A stretch of DNA of 64,000 nt from Gordonia insulae (GTDB lineage: Bacteria; Actinomycetota; Actinomycetes; Mycobacteriales; Mycobacteriaceae). Shown here in pieces: positions 48,102 through 56,842 of the stretch. Under the pieces are notes generated by a model that ran no database searches, had not been told where the DNA came from, and was given only the letters and a program-made list of their open reading frames with translations. The position numbers were made by a program, and so were the translations under genes. The stretch lies in NCBI RefSeq assembly GCF_003855095.1, contig NZ_CP033972.1:558001-622000 (forward strand), written 5' to 3'. Positions within the stretch are counted from its first letter, which is position 1. Each line of letters opens with the position of its first letter.

Positions 48102-48134
48102 GCTGTCCAGGATAGCGGCGTCGCGGACATGGAA

Positions 48135-48168
48135 CGGCCCGGCAGAACGCGGTGGTTCTGCCGGGCCG
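48135..48168 (-). terminator. Terminator after ectC
   Basis: cggcccggcagaac (48135-48148) and gttctgccgggccg (48155-48168) are perfect 14-bp complements around gcggtg. It starts 24 nt after the ectC stop and lies before the sirtuin start. Confidence 0.8.
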
Positions 48169-48191
48169 TATCCCATCCGACCTTTCGCAGG

Positions 48192-48629
48192 TCAGTCTGC
48201 GGTGACCGCCTCCGGCGTATGTCGCCCGGTCTGATCAGGCACGGTGACCAGCGGGTAGACGCCGTTCTCGTCGTGCACCTCGGTGCCGACGACGGGCGGG
48301 TTGAACACGCACAGCATCCGCATCTGGGTGTCCGCGGTCACTGTGTGGCGCTCGTGGCCGTTCAGCAGGTACATGGTGCCGGGGGCCAACGGGTAGGTCT
48401 CGCCGGTCTCCCGGTCGAGCAGCGTGCCCTCGCCCTCGACGAGCCAGACGGCCTCGACGTGATTGGCGTAGTGGAACTCGTTGACGGAACCGGCGTTGAT
48501 GGTGGTCTCGTGGAACGAGAATCCGACCCGGTCGCCGCCGAGCACGATGCGCTTGGAGACCCAGTTGCCCTTCGGGTCGGCGACGTCGCGATCTGTTCCG
48601 GTGATCTCGGCTGTGGTGCGGACGATCAT
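48192..48629 (-). CDS. ectC: L-ectoine synthase
   Basis: A 145-residue cupin enzyme that closes the ring of N-gamma-acetyl-diaminobutyrate to give the compatible solute ectoine. It begins [16 protein letters not shown]; the metal/substrate region includes [20 protein letters not shown] and [10 protein letters not shown]. The length is slightly above the family usual. It overlaps ectB by 4 nt (ATGA). No ectD hydroxylase follows, so 5-hydroxyectoine would not be made from this locus. Confidence 0.96.
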   Translation of the reverse strand: MIVRTTAEITGTDRDVADPKGNWVSKRIVLGGDRVGFSFHETTINAGSVNEFHYANHVEAVWLVEGEGTLLDRETGETYPLAPGTMYLLNGHERHTVTADTQMRMLCVFNPPVVGTEVHDENGVYPLVTVPDQTGRHTPEAVTAD

Positions 48630-49897
48630 CCGATCACCTCCTTGACGGAATCGCTCAGGATCGCCAGACCGCGATCCAGATCTTCATGTGAAATGGTCAG
48701 CGGCGGAAGCAGTTTCACCACCTCGTCGGAGGGCCCCGACGTCTCGGCGAGAAGTCCGGCCTCGAAGGACTGCGCACAGACCTTGCCGGCGGCGGTGGAC
48801 TCGTCGAACACCAGACCCTGGACCATGCCGCGACCACGGGTCGAGATGCCCTGGTAGGTCTCACAGAGTTCGCTGAACACCGTGTGGATGCGGTCGCCCT
48901 TGGCGTGCACGTCGCGGGTCAGCGCGTCATCGCTCCAGAAGTGATCGATGGTCGAGGTGCCCGTGACGAAGGCGGGGTTGTTGCCGCGGAACGTGCCGTT
49001 GTGCTCACCCGGGGTCCAGACGTCGAGCTCCGGCTTGAGCAGTGTCAAGGCCAGCGGCAGTCCGTAACCGCTGATCGACTTGGACAGCGTGACGATGTCC
49101 GGCTTGATACCGGCGTCCTCGAACGAGAAGAACTCGCCCGTGCGTCCGCAACCCATCTGCACATCGTCGACGATGAGCAGGATGTCGCGGCGCTCGCACA
49201 GATCGGACAGGGCGCGCAGCCACTCCGGGCGTGCGACGTTGACGCCGCCCTCACCCTGGACGGTCTCGACGATGACCGCGGCCGGACGGTTGAGCCCGCT
49301 GCCCGAGTCGTCGAGCACGCGCTCGAACCACGCGAAGTCCTCCACGACGCCACCGAAGTAGTTGTCGAACGGCATCGGGGTCGCGTGGACCAGCGGGATA
49401 CCCGCACCGGCGCGCTTCATCGAGTTGCCGGTCACCGACAGCGAGCCCAGGGTCATGCCGTGGAATGCGTTGGTGAAGCTGATGATCGATGTGCGTCCGG
49501 TCACCTTGCGGGCCAGCTTCAGTGCCGCCTCGACGGCATTGGTGCCCGTGGGGCCGGGGAACTGGATCTTGTAGTCCAGGCCGCGCGGTTCGAGGATCTT
49601 CTGGGTGAAGGCCTCGATGAACTTGCCCTTGGCAACCGTGGCCATGTCCAGGCCATGGGTGATGCCGTCATCCGAGATGTAGTCCAGGAGAGCGGATTTC
49701 ATCACCGGATTGTTGTGGCCGTAGTTCAGCGAACCGGCGCCGGCGAAGAAGTCGAGGTACTCGCGACCGGAGGTGTCGGTGAGCCACGAACCGCTGGCGC
49801 GGGTGAACACGGTGGGCCAGCTGCGGCAGTAGCTGCGGACCTCGGACTCGTGCTGGGTGAAGACGGAATCGTCGACTGACTGATCGAGAAGTTGCAT
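48626..49897 (-). CDS. ectB: Diaminobutyrate-2-oxoglutarate transaminase
   Basis: A 423-residue PLP aminotransferase that makes L-2,4-diaminobutyrate from aspartate semialdehyde, the first ectoine-specific step. It has the class III pattern with [29 protein letters not shown] and the PLP Lys in [12 protein letters not shown]. ggggga precedes the ATG. A 152-nt spacer separates it from ectA, wide for this operon, and contains two LexA-like boxes at its far end. Confidence 0.96.
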   Translation of the reverse strand: MQLLDQSVDDSVFTQHESEVRSYCRSWPTVFTRASGSWLTDTSGREYLDFFAGAGSLNYGHNNPVMKSALLDYISDDGITHGLDMATVAKGKFIEAFTQKILEPRGLDYKIQFPGPTGTNAVEAALKLARKVTGRTSIISFTNAFHGMTLGSLSVTGNSMKRAGAGIPLVHATPMPFDNYFGGVVEDFAWFERVLDDSGSGLNRPAAVIVETVQGEGGVNVARPEWLRALSDLCERRDILLIVDDVQMGCGRTGEFFSFEDAGIKPDIVTLSKSISGYGLPLALTLLKPELDVWTPGEHNGTFRGNNPAFVTGTSTIDHFWSDDALTRDVHAKGDRIHTVFSELCETYQGISTRGRGMVQGLVFDESTAAGKVCAQSFEAGLLAETSGPSDEVVKLLPPLTISHEDLDRGLAILSDSVKEVIG

Positions 49898-50026
49898 CGT
49901 TACATCCCCCTTTTCTGTTGTGACGATCGAAGGATCGTTCCGACGACGGTGTTACTGTTCGGCCCACGATGACGTGGATGGCCTGGAAACGGATGGGAGT
50001 GCCGTCGGATGGTGAAAACTCTTGTG

Positions 50027-50059
50027 CGAACCAGGGTTCGACGAGCGAACTAGGGTTCG
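50027..50059. promoter_or_regulatory. Two tandem LexA-like (SOS box) palindromes between ectA and ectB
   Basis: CGAAC-CAGG-GTTCG (50027-50040) and CGAAC-TAGG-GTTCG (50046-50059) both fit the actinobacterial SOS-box core CGAAC-N4-GTTCG. They are 19 bp apart, about two helical turns. The second overlaps the ectA stop codon. A weaker half-match (CGAAG-GATC-GTTCC, 49928-49941) lies close to the ectB start. Confidence 0.5.
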
Positions 50060-50583
50060 ATGAGATCCGGCTCGAGGATGTAGAGATCCTCGGGCTCGTG
50101 AGAATCCGGGAATTGCCCCGCGCCGAACAGATCTCGGCGTTCGAAGCGCAGTCCTCGGCGCTGCGCGACGGATTCGAACAAACGCTGCGACGCAACGTTG
50201 TCAGGGCTGATGGTGGTGTGCATCGCGACCACACCGGATCGTTGGTTGCGGTCGAAGAGGCGGTGCAGCATCGTGCCGGCGATTCCGTGGCCGCGGACAT
50301 CGTCGTCGACCGCGACCTGCCACACCATCAGCGTGGAGGGATCGGTCTGGCGACGGTAGCCGGTGACGAAACCGACCGGACGTCCGTCGACTTCGGCGAC
50401 GATGGACGTGGTCGGGAAATCGTGACACCACAGGACATAGGAATAACTCGAGTTGACGTCGAGAACCTTTGAGTCCGAGGCGATTTCCCAGAGTCGCGCA
50501 CCATCTTCGACGGTGGGCTGTCGATAGTCGACAGCGATTGCAGTGGTTGGGGCCGTTCTTGTTTGGGACGGGCTCATGACCAT
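50050..50583 (-). CDS. ectA: L-2,4-diaminobutyrate acetyltransferase
   Basis: A 177-residue GNAT acetyltransferase that acetylates diaminobutyrate with acetyl-CoA, the second step of ectoine synthesis. It has YRQPTVEDGARLWEIA, SYSYVLWCHDFPTTSIVAE, the acetyl-CoA loop DDDVRGHGIAGTML and TISPDNVASQRLF. ATGs at 50583 and 50577 are both possible, with no Shine-Dalgarno at either. It is first of the ectABC set and divergent from rsmD. A CRP-like palindrome lies about 90 bp upstream. Confidence 0.95.
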   Translation of the reverse strand: MVMSPSQTRTAPTTAIAVDYRQPTVEDGARLWEIASDSKVLDVNSSYSYVLWCHDFPTTSIVAEVDGRPVGFVTGYRRQTDPSTLMVWQVAVDDDVRGHGIAGTMLHRLFDRNQRSGVVAMHTTISPDNVASQRLFESVAQRRGLRFERRDLFGAGQFPDSHEPEDLYILEPDLIEP

Positions 50584-50671
50584 TCGAAGTTAACAATGCG
50601 TTTCTGTGATGTCATGCTCCCTCGGAAATCGGCCCCCCTGGGCACCGACTATCGCCTGCTCACGGGCGGTA

Positions 50672-50687
50672 AGTGATACGGGTCACA
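50672..50687. promoter_or_regulatory. CRP/GlxR-like palindrome between ectA and rsmD
   Basis: A-GTGA-TACGGG-TCAC-A matches the GTGA-N6-TCAC core. It lies 89 bp upstream of ectA and 78 bp upstream of rsmD; either could be the target. Confidence 0.35.
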
Positions 50688-50764
50688 TTGATGTCACCCA
50701 GGTCGGAATGGTAGCGGCGCGGCGGTGTTTGTCCGGCAGGTGCCGAGGGGCAGAATGGCCACCG

Positions 50765-51316
50765 ATGACGAGGATAATCGCCGGGGAATTGCGTGGACGT
50801 CGATTACGGGTGCCGCCGGAAGGCACCCGCCCGACGTCGGACCGCGTTCGGGAGGCGATCTTCAACATGATCGAGGCGCGCGTGGACCTCGACGGTGCCC
50901 ATGTACTCGACCTGTACGCGGGGTCGGGTGCCCTGGGCCTCGAGGCGCTGTCGCGGGGCGCGGCGACGGCCGTGTTCGTCGACTCCGGCCGCCGCGCGGT
51001 CTCGGTGATCACGGCCAATGTCCGGACATGTGGGGTGGCCGATCGCAGCTCGATCGTCGCGCGACCGGTCGCCACCCACCTGGCGTCGGCGCCCGGGCCG
51101 TTCGACCTCGCCTTCCTCGACCCGCCCTACGACATGGACAACTCGGCGATGACGGCCGATCTGTCCGCTCTCGGTGACGGTCGGCTGGCCGACGATGGAC
51201 TCGTCGTCGTGGAGCGTGCCGTCCGGGCCCCGGAGACGGTGTGGCCGGACGACATGACCGTTCTGGTGCACAAGACCTACGGCGACACGAGAGTGGAGGT
51301 GGCGGCACGTGCGTGA
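50765..51316 (+). CDS. rsmD: 16S rRNA (guanine-966-N2)-methyltransferase RsmD
   Basis: A 183-residue SAM-dependent methyltransferase for 16S rRNA. It has RIIAGELRGRRLRVPPEGTRPTSDRVREA, the SAM motif LDLYAGSGALGLEALSRGA and the catalytic FLDPPYD. The ATG at 50765 gives the usual start; the frame is open further upstream without family similarity. It overlaps the next gene by 8 nt. It opens the second conserved block (Rv2966c onward in M. tuberculosis). Confidence 0.93.
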   Translation: MTRIIAGELRGRRLRVPPEGTRPTSDRVREAIFNMIEARVDLDGAHVLDLYAGSGALGLEALSRGAATAVFVDSGRRAVSVITANVRTCGVADRSSIVARPVATHLASAPGPFDLAFLDPPYDMDNSAMTADLSALGDGRLADDGLVVVERAVRAPETVWPDDMTVLVHKTYGDTRVEVAARA

Positions 51317-52403
51317 CGACCTCGGCGAACCGATGCGGATCGGCACCCTCGAGGTGGCGGCACCGATCGTGTGCGCTCCCATGGCCGGCGGCCCGACCAC
51401 GCCGTCGCTCGTCGCGGCGGTCGGCGAGCACGGCGGCCTGGGCATGCTCGCGGCAGGCTATCTCGCTCCGGACGCGCTGGCGGACCTCGTGGCCGAGGTC
51501 GAGACACTCACCACCCGGCCCTACGGCGTGAACATCTTCCTCTCCGGTCAGGATGCGCTCGCGGACGGCGCCGACGCCGGGGCGCTCCGTGACGACGTCG
51601 ACCGGTACCGCGCAGTCCTGGCCGTCGAGGCGCGACGTCTCGACGTGGAACTCGGTGCGCCGCGATACACCGATGAGCGGGTGGCCGAGAAGGTCGACGT
51701 CCTCGCCGCCCACCGGCCGGCGCTTGTCAGCTTCACGTTCGGCGACCCCGGTGCCGCACTCGTCGAGCGTGTCCACCGTGACGTCGGCGCGCCGGTCGCG
51801 GTCACCGTGACGTCGCTCCCCGAAGCGCGGGCCGCGGTGGCGTCCGGCGCGGACGCGCTCGTCGTCCAGGGCATCGAGGCCGGTGGACACCGCGGGATCT
51901 GGTTCGACGACCCGGGCGATGCCGCCGGCGGTCCGCGGGTGCCGACGGCCGAGCTGGTCCACTCCATCACCGGGGCCGTCGATGTCCCGGTGATCGCGGC
52001 CGGCGGGATCGGCGACGGTGCCGCGATCGCCGCGATGATGTCGCTCGGAGCGGTGGGCGCACAGCTCGGCACGGCCTTCCTGTGTTGCGACGAGGCGCGC
52101 ACGTCCCAGCCGCATCGTCGAGCCCTGCTGGAGCGTTCGTTCCCGGACACGGTGATCACCCGGGCTTTCTCCGGGCGCCCGGCCCGCTCGCTTCGCAACG
52201 GGTTCGCGGTGCGGCACCGCGATGGCCCGGCGGCCTATCCGCAGGTGCATCACGTGACGAAGCCGCTGCGGGCGGCGGCCACCGCGGCCGGCGATGCCGA
52301 CACGATCAACCTGTGGGCCGGAACCGGTTGGCGTTCGGTGACCACCGGCCCGGCGGCCGATCTGATGTCTCGCCTGACCGCGGAGTTGCTCGACCGACCC
52401 TGA
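51309..52403 (+). CDS. Nitronate monooxygenase (NPD/NMO family)
   Basis: A 364-residue FMN enzyme that oxidises nitronates such as propionate 3-nitronate. It has IVCAPMAGG near residue 20, the phosphate-binding segment GIEAGGHRG, AAGGIGDG and GAQLGTAFLCC, typical of class I NMO. It starts at GTG 51309 inside the end of rsmD, so it is coupled to it. It lies between rsmD and coaD, genes that are often adjacent, so it looks like an insertion in that pair. Confidence 0.85.
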   Translation: MRDDLGEPMRIGTLEVAAPIVCAPMAGGPTTPSLVAAVGEHGGLGMLAAGYLAPDALADLVAEVETLTTRPYGVNIFLSGQDALADGADAGALRDDVDRYRAVLAVEARRLDVELGAPRYTDERVAEKVDVLAAHRPALVSFTFGDPGAALVERVHRDVGAPVAVTVTSLPEARAAVASGADALVVQGIEAGGHRGIWFDDPGDAAGGPRVPTAELVHSITGAVDVPVIAAGGIGDGAAIAAMMSLGAVGAQLGTAFLCCDEARTSQPHRRALLERSFPDTVITRAFSGRPARSLRNGFAVRHRDGPAAYPQVHHVTKPLRAAATAAGDADTINLWAGTGWRSVTTGPAADLMSRLTAELLDRP

Positions 52404-52424
52404 CCGGGCGTCGATGAGCTCGCG

Positions 52425-52430
52425 TAGATT
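52425..52430 (+). promoter_or_regulatory. Putative -10 of a leaderless coaD promoter
   Basis: TAGATT ends 6 nt before the coaD ATG, with TGACCG 18 nt upstream. No Shine-Dalgarno precedes the ATG. Confidence 0.4.
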
Positions 52431-52436
52431 TCGGCT

Positions 52437-52925
52437 ATGACCTCAGCCGTCTTCCCCGGATCCTTCGACCCGTTCACCGTCGGTCACCGCTACATCGTGG
52501 AGCGCGCCGCCGCGCGCTTCGACTCGCTGGTCGTCACCGTGGTGGTCAACCCGAACAAGCACGGACTGTTCGCCGTCGACGAGCGCATCGCGCTCATCCG
52601 CGAGGAGTGTGCGGACCTGCCCAACGTCCGGGTCGACCGCTGGACCGGTCTGCTCGTCGACTATCTGCGCAACGAGAACATCGACACCATCGTCAAAGGT
52701 CTCCGGTCGGGGACCGACTTCGACTACGAGGTGCCGATGGCGCAGATGAACCGCGACCTCACCGACGTCGAGACCATGTTCCTGCTCACCGACCCGCGCT
52801 ATGCCCACGTGTCGAGCTCGCTGGTCAAGGAGGTGGCGAAGCTCGGTGGTGACGTCGTGCCGTTCCTGTCGCCGCACATCCACGAGCGCCTGCAGGCGAT
52901 TCTCGCCGGCGAACGACAGATCTGA
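52437..52925 (+). CDS. coaD: Phosphopantetheine adenylyltransferase
   Basis: A 162-residue nucleotidyltransferase that makes dephospho-CoA from 4'-phosphopantetheine and ATP, the fourth step of CoA synthesis. It begins with FPGSFDPFTVGH, which holds the T/HxGH motif, and has VKGLRSGTDFDYEVPMAQMN and a C-terminal VSSSLVKEVAKLGGDV. The length is typical. Confidence 0.96.
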   Translation: MTSAVFPGSFDPFTVGHRYIVERAAARFDSLVVTVVVNPNKHGLFAVDERIALIREECADLPNVRVDRWTGLLVDYLRNENIDTIVKGLRSGTDFDYEVPMAQMNRDLTDVETMFLLTDPRYAHVSSSLVKEVAKLGGDVVPFLSPHIHERLQAILAGERQI

Positions 52926-53040
52926 GCTCATTCGTCACGACACACCCCTTCCGCCTCACTGATCACAGGCACACCATTCGGCACAATAGTCACAGATGTT
53001 TCAGTGGCAGACCGAAGGCAAGCGCCGGATTGGGGTAGCT

Positions 53041-53865
53041 GTGTACCGGGTTTTTGAAGCGCTCGACGAACTCGTCGCCATCGTCGAGGAAGCGCGAAGC
53101 GTCCCGATGACCGCGGGCTGCGTCGTTCCGCGCGGAGACGTCCTCGAACTCCTCGACGACATCAAGGATTCGATTCCGGGTGAACTCGATGATGCGCAGG
53201 ACGTTCTCGACCAGCGCGATTCGCTCGTCGGCAACGCTCGCGACCATGCGGACAACGTCATCACGAAGGCCGATTCGGAGTCCGAGGCGGTCATCGCCCA
53301 CGCCCGTGCGGAGGCGGACCGGATCCTCTCCGAGGCGAAGGCGCAGGCCGATCGCATGGTCGACGAGGCGAGTTCGCACGGTCGACAGCTCGTCGACGAG
53401 GCGACCGGTGAGGCACACCGCCTGTCGACAAGTGCGGCACGGGAGTTCGAGGCGGTGACCGGGCGCGCCCGCGCCGAGGCGCAGCGAACGATCGACTCCG
53501 CCAACAACACCTACGACAAGTCGGTCGCCGACGGTATCGCCGAGCAGCAGCGGCTGGTCTCGGAGGCCGAGGTGGTCGGTGCGGCGAAGTCGGAGGCCGA
53601 ACGCATCATCGACGCGGCCCATGGCGAGGCCGACCGGCTGCGCGGCGATTGCGACGTCTACGTCGACGAGAAGCTGGCGCAGTTCGAGGAAATCCTCACC
53701 GGGACACTGCGTTCGGTGAATCGAGGACGCCACCAGCTGCGCACCGGGGCAGGCATGCACGACTATGTCGAGTACCCGCGCAGCGTCGACGAGCCGCCGG
53801 TTCCGCGCAGCGCGGCCAACGGGCGCGAACGGGCCGACGACCAGGGTTCGCCGCTCGCGGTGTGA
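53041..53865 (+). CDS. DivIVA-like coiled-coil protein (Rv2927c-like)
   Basis: A 274-residue cytoplasmic protein that begins YRVFEALDELVAIVEEARSVP, as Rv2927c does, followed by a long coiled coil (residues 30-230) full of Ala, Glu and Arg with a heptad feel (AEADRILSEAKAQADRMVDEA). DivIVA-like relatives act in polar growth and septation. I start at GTG 53041 with ggggt upstream; the frame also has an ATG at 52996. It follows coaD after 115 nt with a possible own promoter (caatagt near 52984). Confidence 0.87.
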   Translation: MYRVFEALDELVAIVEEARSVPMTAGCVVPRGDVLELLDDIKDSIPGELDDAQDVLDQRDSLVGNARDHADNVITKADSESEAVIAHARAEADRILSEAKAQADRMVDEASSHGRQLVDEATGEAHRLSTSAAREFEAVTGRARAEAQRTIDSANNTYDKSVADGIAEQQRLVSEAEVVGAAKSEAERIIDAAHGEADRLRGDCDVYVDEKLAQFEEILTGTLRSVNRGRHQLRTGAGMHDYVEYPRSVDEPPVPRSAANGRERADDQGSPLAV

Positions 53866-53929
53866 CCGAATCCGCCGACCGTCGGCGACCTCCGGATGGA
53901 TGTCGTTCGAACAGTCCGCAGGTCGGGCG

Positions 53930-53935
53930 TATCGT
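53930..53935 (+). promoter_or_regulatory. Putative -10 of a leaderless promoter for the DUF177 gene
   Basis: TATCGT ends 6 nt before the GTG at 53942, with TTCGAA 18 nt upstream. It supports 53942 as the start. Confidence 0.35.
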
Positions 53936-53941
53936 GCAACT

Positions 53942-54619
53942 GTGGCTGATCATGCAACGAGTCGAGATGTGGCGACCAGCGAGTCCTCGGCAGCGCCCGA
54001 CCATGACGGGGGTACCGCGCGCGTGACGCCGGATAAGGCGGGCGCCGTGCGCGATCCGTTCGTCCTCGACGTCCGGTCGCTGGGACGCCGCGCCGGCACG
54101 ATGTCCGAGGTGCACCGCACGGTCGGCGCACCGGAGCGGATCGGTCTCGACATGCTCGCGATCCCACAGGAGTCCGAGGTCGACCTCGACCTGCGCCTGG
54201 AGTCGGTGACCGAGGGTGTGTTGGTGACCGGGACCGTGAGCGGCGAGACACAGGGTCAGTGTTCGCGCTGCCTCGAGCCGCTGGACGGGACCGTCACGGT
54301 GTTCCTCACCGAACTGTTCGCCTACCCGGACAGTGAGACCGAGCAGACGAGCGAGGCCGAGGACATCCACCGGTTGGTGGACGACCGCATCGATCTCGAG
54401 CAGTCGATCATCGACGCGGTTGCGCTCGAACTCCCGATGTCACCCCTGTGCGCGGACGACTGCCCGGGCCTCTGCCCGGAATGCGGTGTCCGGCTGGCCG
54501 TCGCCGAACCCGGACATGCGCACGACATCATCGATCCGAGGTGGGCGGCGCTGCGCGACAAGTTCGCCGCGCCCGAGGAAGCCGAACAGGGCGCGCCGCG
54601 GGACAAGGCCGGTGACTGA
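53942..54619 (+). CDS. DUF177/YceD-family protein (Rv2926c-like)
   Basis: A 225-residue protein with the conserved DUF177 region: FVLDVRSLGRR, IGLDMLAIPQESEVDLDLRLESV, a CSRCL knuckle, ELFAYPDS and a C-terminal CADDCPGLCPECG. YceD in E. coli and plants is linked to 23S rRNA and ribosome assembly; in many bacteria it precedes rpmF, which is absent here. Two starts compete: GTG 53942 behind a leaderless-type -10, or GTG 54023, which would give 198 residues. rnc follows after 24 nt. Confidence 0.85.
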   Translation: MADHATSRDVATSESSAAPDHDGGTARVTPDKAGAVRDPFVLDVRSLGRRAGTMSEVHRTVGAPERIGLDMLAIPQESEVDLDLRLESVTEGVLVTGTVSGETQGQCSRCLEPLDGTVTVFLTELFAYPDSETEQTSEAEDIHRLVDDRIDLEQSIIDAVALELPMSPLCADDCPGLCPECGVRLAVAEPGHAHDIIDPRWAALRDKFAAPEEAEQGAPRDKAGD

Positions 54620-54643
54620 ACCGACGTGGCAGAAGGACAAGGC

Positions 54644-55399
54644 GTGACCGACGGAGCCGTCCCGGATGCGGATGTGCCGACCAGTCCCGGGCAGGAGCGA
54701 TTCGCGGACCTGCTCGCCGCGCTGCACGCGGAACTGTCGCCCGAACTGCTGACCCTTGCCCTGACGCATCGGTCCTACGCGTACGAGAACGGCAATCTGC
54801 CCACCAACGAACGCCTGGAGTTCCTGGGGGACTCGGTACTCGGCGTGATCATCACCGAACGGCTGTACCTGCGTTACCCCGACAAGTCCGAGGGGGAGCT
54901 CGCCAAGATCCGCGCGAGCGTCGTCAACATGCACGCGCTGGCCGAAGTCGCCCGCGAACTCGGCGACGGTGGGCTCGGGCGACACCTCTACCTCGGCCGC
55001 GGCGAGGAGCTGACCGGCGGCCGGGACAAGGACAGCATCCTTGCCGATGGTCTCGAATCGTTGTTCGGTGCGCTCTATCTGGAGCACGGGCTCGCCGAGT
55101 GCAAGACGATCATTCTCGGACTCTTCGACGAGATGATCGGGCGCGCAGGGCATCTCGGCGCAGGTCTCGACTGGAAGACATCCCTTCAGGAGCTGTCCGC
55201 GGAAGGCGGATACGGTCCGCCGCATTACCAGATCACCTCGACCGGCCCCGACCACAACAAGGAGTTCACCGCGGTGGCGGTCGTCGCCGGGGAGAGCCTC
55301 GGCGAGGGGAGTGGCCGGACCAAGAAAGAGGCCGAGCAGAAGGCGGCCGCGCTGGCGTGGCAGGCGCTGACCGACCGCGCGACGCCGACCGACCGGTAG
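54644..55399 (+). CDS. rnc: Ribonuclease III
   Basis: A 251-residue double-strand-specific endoribonuclease for rRNA and mRNA. It has the signature [20 protein letters not shown], with metal-binding residues also in [17 protein letters not shown]-terminal dsRNA-binding domain runs from about residue 170 ([19 protein letters not shown]) to the end. I start at GTG 54644 (aagga 6 nt before) rather than GTG 54626. It lies 6 nt before mutM, the usual pair. Confidence 0.94.
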   Translation: MTDGAVPDADVPTSPGQERFADLLAALHAELSPELLTLALTHRSYAYENGNLPTNERLEFLGDSVLGVIITERLYLRYPDKSEGELAKIRASVVNMHALAEVARELGDGGLGRHLYLGRGEELTGGRDKDSILADGLESLFGALYLEHGLAECKTIILGLFDEMIGRAGHLGAGLDWKTSLQELSAEGGYGPPHYQITSTGPDHNKEFTAVAVVAGESLGEGSGRTKKEAEQKAAALAWQALTDRATPTDR

Positions 55400-55405
55400 C
55401 CCGAC

Positions 55406-56379
55406 GTGCCGGAGTTGCCCGAGGTCGAGACCGTTCGGCGTGGTCTCGCCGACCATGTCGTCGGACGACGGATCGTCGCCGTCGAGGTCCTGCACCCCCG
55501 TGCGGTCCGACGTCACCTCGGTGGCGGTGTGGATCTCGCCGGACGGTTGGCCGGGAAAACGGTGCGCGGGGCGCATCGGCGTGGCAAGTACCTGTGGCTC
55601 GACCTCGCCGATGACGTCGAACCGCTCGACAGTCCCGATGCGTTCCCGGTGGTCGTCCACCTCGGGATGAGCGGACAGATGCTGATCACCGACGCCGGGG
55701 TGGCCGATCACATCCACCTGCGGGTCCGGGCGATGCTCGACGACGGCAGCGAACTGCGCTTCGTCGATCAGCGGACCTTCGGTGGGTGGCACGTCGACGA
55801 GTACGTCGAGCCGATCACCCGCGGCGCACCCCGGCTGCCGGAATCGATCGCGCACATCGCGCCGGATCCGTTCGATCCGGCTTTCGACGCGACCGCGGTG
55901 ATCACGACCATCAGGTCCCGGCACACCGAGGTCAAACGCGCACTGCTCGACCAGACCGTCATCTCCGGTGTCGGCAACATCTACGCCGATGAAGCGCTGT
56001 GGCGCAGTCGGATTCACGGGGGCGGATCACCGATCGGCTCAGCCGGGCGAAGCTGGCCGAACTGATCGCCGCGGTCACCGAGGTGATGGGGGAGGCGCTG
56101 GTTGTCGGCGGGACGTCCTTCGACGCGTTGTACGTGAACGTGAACGGACAGTCGGGCTACTTCGAGCGGTCACTGAACGCCTACGGTCGCGAGGGCGAGC
56201 CGTGTCGGCGCTGCGGGGCGATCATGCGGCGCGAACAGTTCATGAATCGCAGCTCGTACTATTGCCCCCGTTGTCAACGTCGGGAGCCGGTGCGGAAGCA
56301 AACGGCACCCGTTCGCGTTGTCGAAACGGCACCCACCACCGGCGGCACCCGACGAGAAGGATCGAGACACCGACGATGA
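55406..56379 (+). pseudogene. mutM: Formamidopyrimidine-DNA glycosylase, frameshifted in a G run
   Basis: MutM removes 8-oxoguanine. The first frame (55406-56065) starts [13 protein letters not shown] with catalytic Pro2/Glu3 and runs through [18 protein letters not shown] to IHGG, then loses similarity. The next frame continues exactly: [29 protein letters not shown], and the zinc finger with CRRC and CPRC, ending at 56379. The break is at the run of five G at 56018-56022; one more G restores I-H-G-G-R-I-T. The stop of the second frame overlaps the osmC start (ATGA), so the long form is the ancestral one. It is either a recent mutation or a sequencing error. If real, the 219-residue product lacks the zinc finger and is likely inactive. 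Confidence 0.88.
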
Positions 56380-56837
56380 CCATCGACCAGCAGACCGGCG
56401 AGACCCCCTCGAACGACACGGCCCGCCCGCACACCGACCTCTGGGTGGAACGCACCGGCACCCGCCGCTACACCGGCAAGAGTTCGCGGGGAGCAGAGGT
56501 GCTCGTCGGTTCCGAGGACGTCGACGGCGTGTTCACCCCCGGAGAGCTCCTCAAGATCGCACTGGCCGCCTGCACCGGCATGTCCTCGGATCGTCCGCTG
56601 TCGCGACGCCTCGGCGACGACTACGACGCGACCGTCCGCGTGAGCGGCGCGGCCGACCGGGAGAACGAGCGCTACCCGGTGCTCGAGGAGATCCTCGAGG
56701 TCGACCTCTCCGAGCTGGACCCGGCCGCCGCCGAGCGCCTGCTCGTGGTCGTCGAGCGGGCGATCGACGCGGTCTGCACCGTCGGGCGGACCATCAAGGC
56801 CGGTGCCACGGTGAACCTGGCGATCACGACCGACTGA
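56376..56837 (+). CDS. OsmC/Ohr-family peroxidase-like protein (Rv2923c-like)
   Basis: A 153-residue OsmC-fold protein. It has the two family cysteines: one in [11 protein letters not shown] and one in [12 protein letters not shown], which together reduce organic peroxides. Position after mutM matches Rv2923c. The ATG at 56376 overlaps the mutM stop, so translation may depend on ribosomes finishing mutM, which the frameshift would disturb. It lies 5 nt before acyP. Confidence 0.88.
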   Translation: MTIDQQTGETPSNDTARPHTDLWVERTGTRRYTGKSSRGAEVLVGSEDVDGVFTPGELLKIALAACTGMSSDRPLSRRLGDDYDATVRVSGAADRENERYPVLEEILEVDLSELDPAAAERLLVVVERAIDAVCTVGRTIKAGATVNLAITTD

Positions 56838-56842
56838 CCGCG

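Noticed and set aside
49969..50472. Plus-strand open frame across ectA and the ectA-ectB spacer
   Set aside because: It is antisense to ectA, whose GNAT motifs are clear, and has no family features.
52181..52196. A 16-bp match to the repeat core inside the nitronate monooxygenase gene
   Set aside because: It encodes GRPARSLRN, a region conserved in this enzyme family, so the match is more likely codon choice than an inserted repeat.
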